Below the pieces are notes generated by a model. The model made no database searches. It was not told the DNA's origin and saw only the letters and a program-made list of their open reading frames with translations. A DNA stretch of 13,381 nucleotides, from NCBI GenBank assembly GCA_902803345.1, contig CADCPV010000392.1:1-13381 (forward strand). The letters are read 5' to 3'. A program made the translations under genes and the position numbers. Shown here one piece after another: positions 5,967 to 12,959 of this stretch (the first letter of the stretch is position 1; each line of letters opens with the position of its first letter). This stretch comes from an uncultured Eubacteriales bacterium. Lineage in GTDB: Bacteria; Bacillota_A; Clostridia; Lachnospirales; Lachnospiraceae.

Positions 5967-8900
5967 ATGGTTGGAAACGACCGGAAATTTTATACCGTTA
6001 ACGGCAGACGCCAGATCCTGATCGCGGAGGATGAAGAGATCAACCGGGAGCTTCTTGTGATGATCCTCAGCGAGGAATATGATATCCTGACGGCTGCGGA
6101 CGGTGAAGAAACGCTTCAGCTGATCAACGAAAACCGTGATACACTGGCGCTTGTGATTCTGGACTTGTACATGCCGAAACGAAACGGTATCGAAGTCCTA
6201 AAGGAGATGAAGGAAACGCCGGAAACGCACGGTATTCCTGTTATTGTCGCGACCTCCGACCATAGTTCCGAAGTAGAGTGTCTGAAGCTCGGGGCAAACG
6301 ATTTTATTTCCAAGCCTTACCCGAATCCCGGCGTCATTCTGGCCCGGGCACAGCGCACGATCGAGCTGCATGAAGACCAGGAGACGATTCAGCAGACGGA
6401 GCGGGATCACCTGACCGGCCTTTATAACCGCGATTATTTCTACAATTATGCGGTGCAGTTCGACCAGCACCACAAGGACCAGGAGATGGACGCGATCGTG
6501 ATCGACGTCAACCATTTCCACTTGCTGAATGAACGTTACGGCAGAAGTTATGCCGATGAAGTGCTGAAGCGGATCAGTGAACGGGCGCGTGAAATGGTCA
6601 ACGAATCCGACGGTATTGTGTGCCGCAGGGAAGCCGACACATTCCTCATCTACTGCCCGCACGGACAGGATTACGAGGCTCTTCTCACGCACGCCTCCCA
6701 TGGGCTCGGCGGCGATGAAGTCGGAGACGGACGCGTCCGGCTTCGGATGGGCGTTTACGAATGCGTTGACAAATCCGTCGACATCGAGATCCGTTTTGAC
6801 CGCGCCAAAATGGCGGCGGACACGGTCCGCAACAGCTTCACGAAGACAATTGCTCTCTATGACAGTGCGCTTCACGAGCGGGAGTTATTTCAGGAGCAGC
6901 TGGTTGAGGAGTTCCCAAAGGCGATCGAAGAGCGCCAGTTCGCTGTTTACTACCAGCCCAAATTCAATATTCAGGGCGAAACGCCCATTCTTGCCAGTGC
7001 AGAAGCGCTGGTCCGCTGGAAGCATCCGCGGCTCGGTATGGTCAATCCGGGCGTCTTTATTCCGCTTTTTGAGGAAAACGGACTGATTCAGGAGCTGGAC
7101 CTCTATGTATGGCGCGAAACCGCAAAACAGATCAAGCACGGAACGGACCAGTTCGGCGAAGCGCTTCCGGTTTCGATTAACGTTTCCCGGATCGACATGC
7201 TGGACCCGAACCTGCCGGATATTCTTCTTGATATTGTCCGGGAAAACGGGATCACGCCGCAGGAGCTGATGCTGGAAATCACCGAGTCCGCTTATACACA
7301 GGATTCGGAGCAGATCATCGAGATGGCAGAGCGCCTCCGGACAGAAGGCTTCGTGATCGAAATGGACGATTTCGGGACGGGCTATTCGTCTCTCGGAATG
7401 ATCAGTCAGCTGCCGCTGGATGTACTGAAGCTGGACATGCAGTTCGTGCGCCGTGCTTTCCAGGAGAACAGTGACACCCGGATGATCGAGGTTGTCCTCG
7501 ATATTGCGAATCATCTCGGCGTTCCGGTTATCGCAGAAGGCGTGGAGTCCGAAGAGCAGATGCGGGTGCTTCGGGAGCTTGGCTGCAACTATGCACAGGG
7601 ATTCTATTTTTCGCGGGCTGTACCGCCGGAGGAGTTCGAACCCTTCCTGGAGCAGAAGATCCGGATTCTTCGGGAGAAGGAACGAAATGAGGCGGAAATC
7701 CTTGAGAAACGGCGGGCAGGACTTTCCGACAGCGGTGAAGTAAAACGGCGCGATGAGCACGAAGCTACGGTCGAAACGCGGGAGACAGCAGAAGCTCACG
7801 GGGTATCCCTGCGCTTTGTCAACATCCTGTTTGCGGTTTTCGTATTCCTGCTGGCCGGCGCACTTTTTACAATCGACGCGCTTTCAAACCGCGGCTATAC
7901 GGGGAGCAAAGATGCCGGCGACAACTATATTTCCTGCAAACTCGCTTCTGTCAGCCTGGAAGGCGCATCCGACTACCTGACGAACCGTGTGCGTAGCTTT
8001 GTCGTAACAGGAAACAGCGCTTATCTCGACGATTATTATGAGGAAATAACGGTCACAAAACGACGCGATCAGGCGCTTTCCGATCTCGAGAATCTGATGG
8101 AAGGTACGGACGGCACCGCATATAGCAGGCTTTCTGAAGCCCTGACATATTCCAATGAACTGATGCTTCGCGAATATGCAGCCATAAAGCTTGTTTTGAT
8201 TGCGAACGACATGGATATCCCGGAGTGGCTCAGCGGGACGGAGATTTCGGAAGAGGATCTGATGCTGGGTCCGGATGCAATGAAGGTCACGGCGCAGCAG
8301 CTTGTTTTTGACGACGTATATATGGGCTACAAGGATATGATCCGGGACAAGGTCCGCGAATGTTCGGATGAGCTGGTGAAGGCATACGGCGCGGCCATGG
8401 AAAAAGCCTCCGGAAGACTCTCGCTTCTTCTCGGGCTCCAAACATCCCTGACGGTGATGCTGCTTCTGCTGGTGCTGCTGTTTGTACTCTTCCTGCGAAG
8501 CCAGGTCCGGAGTCCCCTGACCACGATGGTCGAACGGATCCGCGACAACGAGAGCGTGCAGGTGAGAGGGGCGAAGGAGCTGCAGTTTGTCTCCGGCACC
8601 TACAATATCATGCTGAAGGAGACACAGAAGACGCAGCGCGAACTGACTTACGAAGCCTTCCACGACGGGTTGACTGGCGTCTACAACCGGGCGGCTTACC
8701 AGATGTTCATGGACAGCATGGACTTGCAGAATATCGCACTTCTGATCATCGACATCGATCTGTTCAAGCAGTTCAACGACCTTTACGGTCACGACGTCGG
8801 AGACAGGGTATTGAAGAAAGTAGCTTCGCTTCTGCAGCATACTTTCCGTTCGGTCGATATCATCTGCCGTTACGGCGGAGATGAATTCGTGATCATCATG

Positions 8901-9140
8901 ACCCGTGTCAACAGCTCTATGAGCGGACTTGTGAAGAACAAGATCGCGCACCTGAATGAAATCCTCCAGCATCCGGACGACGGCCTGCCGGAAGCGAGCC
9001 TTTCCGTCGGCGTGGCTTTCTCCGATCGTGAGAATCCGGAGGGAGATATTTTCAAGGACGCAGATACGGCGCTTTATTGGGTAAAAGAAGCCGGAAGGAA
9101 AGACTGCAGGGTTTACGGAGAGGACGGAAGAAACGGATAA
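5967..9140 (+). CDS. Membrane cyclic-di-GMP enzyme: REC - degenerate GGDEF - EAL - TM - sensor - TM - HAMP-like - GGDEF
   Basis: A 1057-residue predicted bifunctional second-messenger enzyme. Domains in order: a receiver (about 15-135) with acidic pair E21/D22, phospho-acceptor D66, T96 and K116; a GGDEF fold (about 144-300) whose signature is READT (221-225), so probably catalytically dead; and an EAL phosphodiesterase (about 308-565). All catalytic residues expected in the EAL domain are visible: E346 (EAL), N405, E437, D467/D468 (DDFGTGYSSL), K488 and E524. A charged linker leads to membrane helix 1 (about 617-636). An extracytoplasmic segment of about 180 residues follows, resembling helical CHASE3/4HB sensors, with LTNRVRSFVVTGNSAYLDDY. 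Membrane helix 2 (about 820-843) and a short HAMP-like linker come next. The C-terminal GGDEF is intact (970-974), with a canonical product-inhibition RxxD (961-964). GGAG (5955-5958) sits 8 nt before the ATG. It ends 1 nt before mnmA. Which activity dominates, and the signals sensed, are unknown. Confidence 0.93.
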   Translation: MVGNDRKFYTVNGRRQILIAEDEEINRELLVMILSEEYDILTAADGEETLQLINENRDTLALVILDLYMPKRNGIEVLKEMKETPETHGIPVIVATSDHSSEVECLKLGANDFISKPYPNPGVILARAQRTIELHEDQETIQQTERDHLTGLYNRDYFYNYAVQFDQHHKDQEMDAIVIDVNHFHLLNERYGRSYADEVLKRISERAREMVNESDGIVCRREADTFLIYCPHGQDYEALLTHASHGLGGDEVGDGRVRLRMGVYECVDKSVDIEIRFDRAKMAADTVRNSFTKTIALYDSALHERELFQEQLVEEFPKAIEERQFAVYYQPKFNIQGETPILASAEALVRWKHPRLGMVNPGVFIPLFEENGLIQELDLYVWRETAKQIKHGTDQFGEALPVSINVSRIDMLDPNLPDILLDIVRENGITPQELMLEITESAYTQDSEQIIEMAERLRTEGFVIEMDDFGTGYSSLGMISQLPLDVLKLDMQFVRRAFQENSDTRMIEVVLDIANHLGVPVIAEGVESEEQMRVLRELGCNYAQGFYFSRAVPPEEFEPFLEQKIRILREKERNEAEILEKRRAGLSDSGEVKRRDEHEATVETRETAEAHGVSLRFVNILFAVFVFLLAGALFTIDALSNRGYTGSKDAGDNYISCKLASVSLEGASDYLTNRVRSFVVTGNSAYLDDYYEEITVTKRRDQALSDLENLMEGTDGTAYSRLSEALTYSNELMLREYAAIKLVLIANDMDIPEWLSGTEISEEDLMLGPDAMKVTAQQLVFDDVYMGYKDMIRDKVRECSDELVKAYGAAMEKASGRLSLLLGLQTSLTVMLLLLVLLFVLFLRSQVRSPLTTMVERIRDNESVQVRGAKELQFVSGTYNIMLKETQKTQRELTYEAFHDGLTGVYNRAAYQMFMDSMDLQNIALLIIDIDLFKQFNDLYGHDVGDRVLKKVASLLQHTFRSVDIICRYGGDEFVIIMTRVNSSMSGLVKNKIAHLNEILQHPDDGLPEASLSVGVAFSDRENPEGDIFKDADTALYWVKEAGRKDCRVYGEDGRNG

Positions 9141-9141
9141 C

Positions 9142-10224
9142 ATGAACCGGAAAGCACTGATCGCGATGAGCGGCGGCGTGGATTCGAGCGTCGCGGCATA
9201 TCTCATGAAGGAACGGGGTTATGACTGCATCGGGATCACGATGAAACTGTTTTCAAATGAGGATATCGGGCTGGAACGGGACAGAAGCTGTTGTAGTCTT
9301 TCGGATACGGAGGATGCGCGTTCGGTCTCGAGGCGGCTCGGTATACCTTATTATGTCATGAATTTCTCGGGGGATTTCGAGAAAAACGTGATCGAACGCT
9401 TTATCGCGGCTTACGAATGCGGGATGACACCGAATCCCTGCATCGATTGCAATCGCTATCTGAAGTTTGAGTCTTTGTACCGGCGGGGACGGGAACTTGG
9501 CTGTGATACGATTGTGACCGGGCACTATGTCAGGACCGGGTATGACGAACAGACCGGCCGCTATCTTCTGAAAAAGGGGCTCGATCCCGGAAAGGATCAG
9601 AGTTATGTGCTTTGGAGCCTGACGCAGGACCAGCTGCAGCATTCTTTTTTTCCGCTTGGGGAACTGCAGAAGTCCGAGGTCCGGGAAATCGCGGACCGGG
9701 AGGGTTTTGTCAACGCAAAAAAGCACGACAGCCAGGATATCTGCTTTGTCACGGGCGAGTATGCGGACTTTATCCGCGAGCGTACAGGACGCGAATACCC
9801 GGAGGGCGACTTTATCGACGAAGAAGGACAGGTTCTCGGACGGCACAAAGGTATCATCCACTATACAATCGGGCAGCGGAAGGGCTTTGGTCTTTCTTTT
9901 CCGCAGCCGATGTACGTGAAGAAAATCGACATTAAACATAACACCGTAACGCTGGCGAAAAACGAAGCACTCTTCTCAAGAGAGCTTCTCGTTTCGGACG
10001 TCAACCTGATTTCCGTTCCGGAGATTCAGGGAGAACTGCGGGTCAAAGCGCGGGTGCGCTATCATCACAGAGAGCAGCCGGCTACGGTTGCGGCCCTTCC
10101 CGACGGAAAGCTCCGCGTCGTTTTCGACGAAGGGCAGCGGGCGGTGACAAAGGGCCAGTCTCTTGTGATGTATCAGGATGATCTGATTGTCGGCGGCGGA
10201 ATTATTACGGAAACAGAGGAATAA
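9142..10224 (+). CDS. mnmA: tRNA-specific 2-thiouridylase MnmA
   Basis: Predicted cytoplasmic enzyme that adenylates and thiolates uridine-34 of the Lys, Glu and Gln tRNAs (s2U34). Its sulfur normally comes from a cysteine desulfurase relay. The 360 residues match the family. The PP-loop SGGVDSS is at residues 10-16. The catalytic cysteine pair is C100 in TPNPCIDC and C201 in SQDICFV. C103 completes a CxxC that, with C201, matches the arrangement proposed in some MnmA proteins to bind an iron-sulfur cluster. KGIIHYTIGQRKGFG and a C-terminal beta-barrel ending in VGGGII are typical. ATG 9142 begins one base after the preceding stop and has only weak purine matches upstream, so translation probably depends on coupling to the cyclic-di-GMP gene. 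No sulfur-donor gene is in the window. mntP follows after 4 nt. Confidence 0.97.
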   Translation: MNRKALIAMSGGVDSSVAAYLMKERGYDCIGITMKLFSNEDIGLERDRSCCSLSDTEDARSVSRRLGIPYYVMNFSGDFEKNVIERFIAAYECGMTPNPCIDCNRYLKFESLYRRGRELGCDTIVTGHYVRTGYDEQTGRYLLKKGLDPGKDQSYVLWSLTQDQLQHSFFPLGELQKSEVREIADREGFVNAKKHDSQDICFVTGEYADFIRERTGREYPEGDFIDEEGQVLGRHKGIIHYTIGQRKGFGLSFPQPMYVKKIDIKHNTVTLAKNEALFSRELLVSDVNLISVPEIQGELRVKARVRYHHREQPATVAALPDGKLRVVFDEGQRAVTKGQSLVMYQDDLIVGGGIITETEE

Positions 10225-10228
10225 AGAT

Positions 10229-10822
10229 ATGGACTGGAGCTTCCTTTTCTTTGCAAACAGCATCCTTTTCGGTGTCGGTCTTGCGATGGACGCCTTCTCG
10301 GTTTCCCTGGTGCGGGGGCTCGTGGAGCCGCAGATGCGGGGAAAGCGGATGGCGCTGATTTCCGGTACCTTTGCGCTTTTCCAGACGGGAATGCCGCTTT
10401 TGGGGTGGCTTTTTGTCCACCTGTTAGTGGAGCGTTTTACGGTTTTGGAGAAGTTTACGCCCTGGGTTGCTTTAGGGCTTCTCCTCTACATCGGCATTGG
10501 AATGATCATCGATGCAGTGAAGAACAAAGACGGAGAGGAAGACGAAGGCGCACAGTCCTTCGGCATCGGAAAACTCCTTGTCATGGGCGTTGCAACTTCA
10601 ATCGATGCGCTGTCTGTCGGCGTCACGATCGCGGAACTTCCCTGGCAGATGGCGCTTGTCGAGGCAGTTGTGATCGGCATCGTCACCTGGGCTATCTGCC
10701 TTCTGGGCATCCGTCTCGGCGCCGCTTTCGGTACAAAGTTCAAAAAGCAGGCGGGTATGATCGGCGGCATAATCCTGATCGGGATCGGGCTGGAGATCTT
10801 TATCAAAGGGGTGTTTTTCTGA
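10229..10822 (+). CDS. mntP: Manganese efflux pump MntP
   Basis: Predicted integral inner-membrane Mn2+ exporter of 197 residues with about six hydrophobic helices, arranged as two related halves. Each half carries the family's intramembrane aspartate motif: AMDAFSVS (D21) and TSIDALSVG (D126). An acidic cytoplasmic-type loop with KNKDGEEDEG separates the halves. The C-terminal helix IIGIILIGIGLEIF type is recognisable as GGIILIGIGLEIFIKG. ATG 10229 is used because AGAGGA (10215-10220) lies 8 nt upstream; the earlier in-frame start at 10187 lies inside mnmA and would add a non-hydrophobic tail. The gene is embedded in the operon with no untranslated leader, so the yybP-ykoY manganese riboswitch often found before mntP cannot be directly upstream here. 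The response regulator gene follows after 12 nt. Confidence 0.93.
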   Translation: MDWSFLFFANSILFGVGLAMDAFSVSLVRGLVEPQMRGKRMALISGTFALFQTGMPLLGWLFVHLLVERFTVLEKFTPWVALGLLLYIGIGMIIDAVKNKDGEEDEGAQSFGIGKLLVMGVATSIDALSVGVTIAELPWQMALVEAVVIGIVTWAICLLGIRLGAAFGTKFKKQAGMIGGIILIGIGLEIFIKGVFF

Positions 10823-10834
10823 CAGGAGGTTCCG

Positions 10835-11530
10835 ATGCCGCGTATTCTTTTAATTGAAGACGACATGTATCTTCGGCGGGACCTTCGGATCCTTCTTGAG
10901 AAGGACGGTTTCGCAGTCCTCACAGCGTCGGACATTGCTTCCGCGAAGCAGACGATTCTCTCTTCTCCGGATCTTTCGCTGATTCTTCTGGATCTGTGGC
11001 TTCCGGACGGGAACGGGCTCGATCTGCTGCCGTGGATCCGCGAAAGAACCCGTATACCGCTTCTGATTCTCACGGCCGCGGACGACGAGCAGTCCGTGAT
11101 CGGAGGACTCGAACGAGGAGCGGATGATTATATTACAAAACCATTCCGGAATGCGGAGCTTCTTTCGAGAATCCGGGCGAACCTGAGGCGCCTTGCATAT
11201 GAAAAGGAAGTAACGATCCTGGAAAGCACCGGGCTTGTACTGAACCCCTTTACCCACGAAGTCACGCGGAACGGGCAGCCTGTCCCGCTCACGCCGGTCG
11301 AATTCCGGCTCCTCCTGCTGTTTATGGAAAATCCGGGAATCCTGATTCCGCGGGAACAGATTCTGACGGTCTCGGACGGAGACTTTGCGGAAGAAGATTT
11401 AGAAGAAAATACCCTGAATGTCCGGATCAGCCGTCTTCGTGCGAAGATCGGCGCCGGATTTCTTCAGACCGTGCGGGGCTTCGGCTACCGCTTTACCGGA
11501 GAAGTCCGGAGAATACACGGAGGTCTGTGA
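10835..11530 (+). CDS. OmpR/PhoB-family response regulator
   Basis: Predicted cytoplasmic transcription regulator of 231 residues, phosphorylated by the kinase encoded next to it. The receiver domain (1-120) has the acidic cluster E8/D9/D10, phospho-acceptor D53 (ILLDLWLP), T80 and K102. The DNA-binding winged helix (about 130-225) shows LTPVEFRLLLLFMENPG, REQIL, and RISRLRAKIG followed by TVRGFGYRF. This layout is that of regulators controlling antimicrobial-peptide or envelope-stress transporters. AGGAGG (10824-10829) sits 5 nt before the ATG. Its stop (11528-11530) overlaps the kinase start by one base. The direct GTAAG repeats upstream of the permease (12858-12876) are a plausible binding site. 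The actual targets are inferred. Confidence 0.95.
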   Translation: MPRILLIEDDMYLRRDLRILLEKDGFAVLTASDIASAKQTILSSPDLSLILLDLWLPDGNGLDLLPWIRERTRIPLLILTAADDEQSVIGGLERGADDYITKPFRNAELLSRIRANLRRLAYEKEVTILESTGLVLNPFTHEVTRNGQPVPLTPVEFRLLLLFMENPGILIPREQILTVSDGDFAEEDLEENTLNVRISRLRAKIGAGFLQTVRGFGYRFTGEVRRIHGGL

Positions 11531-12744
11531 TGCAGCCAAATGCGAAAAAAACCAGTTCGATCCTGCTGATTGCGGCAGCGTTCTGCCTGTTTCTTCTGCC
11601 TGTTTTCACCCTGTTTCTTCAGGGCCGTTTCCTTTTAGAAAGGGAGACGGCCTTTCTTGGACGGGTTCATCAGGAGCATCCCGAATGGGAAGCGGAAGTT
11701 CTGGAAATGCTGTACGAAGAAACGGACAGCGAAGAGGAGCTTTCAGCCGGTCAGAAAGCCTTTCTTGAAAACGGTTATACGAGAAAGGGTCCGGGCATTC
11801 TGAAAGGGCGTCTCATGCAGAGAAAGGCGCTTCTGATCGGCGGCGGAGCATCGGTTCTTCTGATTGCAGCGCTTCTTCTATTGTTTCTGCGGCTTCAGAA
11901 GCTGCACCGGGAAGACCTTACAAAGCTCTCGCAGGAGAACAGGGACCTGTCGGAACAGCTCATGGAGATCCCGGCGCTGCAGCGCCAGAATGCGCGCCTG
12001 CAGCAGTTTATCGAAAACATCGCGCACCAGATCAAGACGCCGCTTTCCCGGGCGATGACCTCGATGGAACTTCTCCGGGACTTCACGGAGGAGGAGAACC
12101 GGGATTCGGAGGAGCATTTCCTTCCGGATTTCCTGCGGCCTTTCCCGCTGAAAAAGCGCCGGGATGATGAAAAAAATGCAGTGTATTCGGAACGGGTTTC
12201 GGAATGCATCACGCATCTTCTGGGAATCCGGGAACTGATTGACAGGCTCCTTGCGATCGGACGCATGGAAGCCGGCGAGGTCGTGTTCTCTTCGGACCCG
12301 ATCAGTCTGCCCGCCGTACTGTCGGAGGTCTTGTCGGAGGTTCCGGAAGAAAACCGTCCGCATCTTTCGAAAAACCCGGAGAATGCCGCATTCATCTGGC
12401 ATGGAAGCTACAGCTGGACCAGGGAGGCCATAAGAAACCTGATCACGAACTGCCTCACGCACGGAAAGAGCAGCGAGCCTGCGGATATTACGCTCTTTGA
12501 ACAGCCTGAGGAATATCGGATTACAATCCGTGACCACGGACCGGGCTTTTCGGACGAAGACCTTCCGAACATTTTCGACCGCTTCTACCAGCCGCAGGAG
12601 GTGAAGAAAGGACATGTCGGCCTCGGCCTGAACCTTGCGAAACTGATTATCGAAGGCCAGAAGGGTGAGATCACCGCCGGCAATCACCCGGAAGGCGGAG
12701 CGGTGTTTACCCTGTTCCTGCCGAGATTTCCGGAGATGAAGTAA
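11530..12744 (+). CDS. Membrane sensor histidine kinase
   Basis: Predicted partner of the upstream response regulator, 404 residues. Two membrane helices (about 10-30 and 100-120) flank an extracytoplasmic loop of about 65 residues rich in Glu. A coiled-coil-like stretch precedes the phospho-acceptor in FIENIAHQIKTPL (H166). The ATP-binding domain has the N-box RNLITNC (N307), the G1 box DHGPGF, the F box IFDRFYQ and the G2 box GHVGLGLNLAKLI. Between the two DHp helices there is an unusually long charged segment (about 184-218, with PFPLKKRRDDEK). ATG 11530 overlaps the preceding stop in a TGATG arrangement, with GGAGG (11519-11523) upstream. The loop is longer than the very short one of BceS-type intramembrane kinases, so direct ligand sensing is possible. 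The stimulus is unknown. Confidence 0.94.
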   Translation: MQPNAKKTSSILLIAAAFCLFLLPVFTLFLQGRFLLERETAFLGRVHQEHPEWEAEVLEMLYEETDSEEELSAGQKAFLENGYTRKGPGILKGRLMQRKALLIGGGASVLLIAALLLLFLRLQKLHREDLTKLSQENRDLSEQLMEIPALQRQNARLQQFIENIAHQIKTPLSRAMTSMELLRDFTEEENRDSEEHFLPDFLRPFPLKKRRDDEKNAVYSERVSECITHLLGIRELIDRLLAIGRMEAGEVVFSSDPISLPAVLSEVLSEVPEENRPHLSKNPENAAFIWHGSYSWTREAIRNLITNCLTHGKSSEPADITLFEQPEEYRITIRDHGPGFSDEDLPNIFDRFYQPQEVKKGHVGLGLNLAKLIIEGQKGEITAGNHPEGGAVFTLFLPRFPEMK

Positions 12745-12774
12745 AACCTGGAGTCTGCGAGATTTCCGAGCCGA

Positions 12775-12834
12775 GGGTTATCATACCTCTCCCGAGGTGA
12801 CTTGGGATCGTCACTGAGGGGGCAGTATGATCCC
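12775..12834 (+). other. 60-nt irregular hairpin downstream of the kinase gene
   Basis: Pairing inside 12775-12834 forms one continuous hairpin. GGG (12775-12777) pairs with CCC (12832-12834). After a 2-nt bulge, ATCATAC (12780-12786) pairs with GTATGAT (12825-12831). A 2x2 internal loop is followed by CTCCC (12789-12793) with GGGGG (12818-12822, one G-U). Then come opposed GA steps (12794-12795 with 12816-12817), and finally GGTGAC/GTCACT (12796-12801 with 12810-12815, one G-U) closing an 8-nt loop. No T-run follows, so it is not a classical terminator. It may be a structured RNA, an mRNA 3'-end element or a repeat remnant. I do not recognise it. Confidence 0.5.
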
Positions 12835-12857
12835 GCAGGCGAGTTAATATGTAAACC

Positions 12858-12876
12858 GTAAGCTTTCTGTAAGGTT
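12858..12876 (+). promoter_or_regulatory. Direct-repeat operator candidate for the OmpR-type regulator
   Basis: Two copies of GTAAGNTT, at 12858-12865 and 12869-12876, are spaced exactly 11 bp start to start, the phasing typical of tandem OmpR-family binding sites. A related GTAAA lies at 12851-12855. The second copy ends 7 nt before the -10 hexamer and covers the -35 position, which otherwise has no TTGACA-like match. This is what an activator-dependent promoter would look like. The link to the regulator encoded at 10835-11530 is inferred from proximity. Confidence 0.5.
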
Positions 12877-12880
12877 GGCC

Positions 12881-12889
12881 TGTTATACT
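12881..12889 (+). promoter_or_regulatory. Extended -10 promoter for the permease gene
   Basis: TGTTATACT gives a -10 hexamer TATACT (12884-12889) with the TG dinucleotide (12881-12882) of an extended -10. The predicted transcript would start near 12896, giving a leader of about 65 nt before the permease ATG. No good -35 hexamer is seen at 16-18 bp upstream. The direct repeats at that place may substitute through an activator. Confidence 0.55.
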
Positions 12890-12959
12890 GTCCATAACAA
12901 AAGCTGCAGAAGATCCTTTCCCGGGGTCCGGCTGCTGCTGAAGGAAGGAGGACAGCCCG

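Noticed and set aside
7884..9206. 440-codon - strand frame opposite the C-terminal half of the cyclic-di-GMP gene
   Set aside because: The + strand encodes clear membrane helices and an intact GGDEF domain here. The antisense product has no domain.
12775..12834. Known cyclic-di-GMP riboswitch or self-cleaving ribozyme in the gap after the kinase gene
   Set aside because: The conserved core sequences of GEMM-type riboswitches and of the hammerhead ribozyme (CTGATGA with GAAA) are absent.
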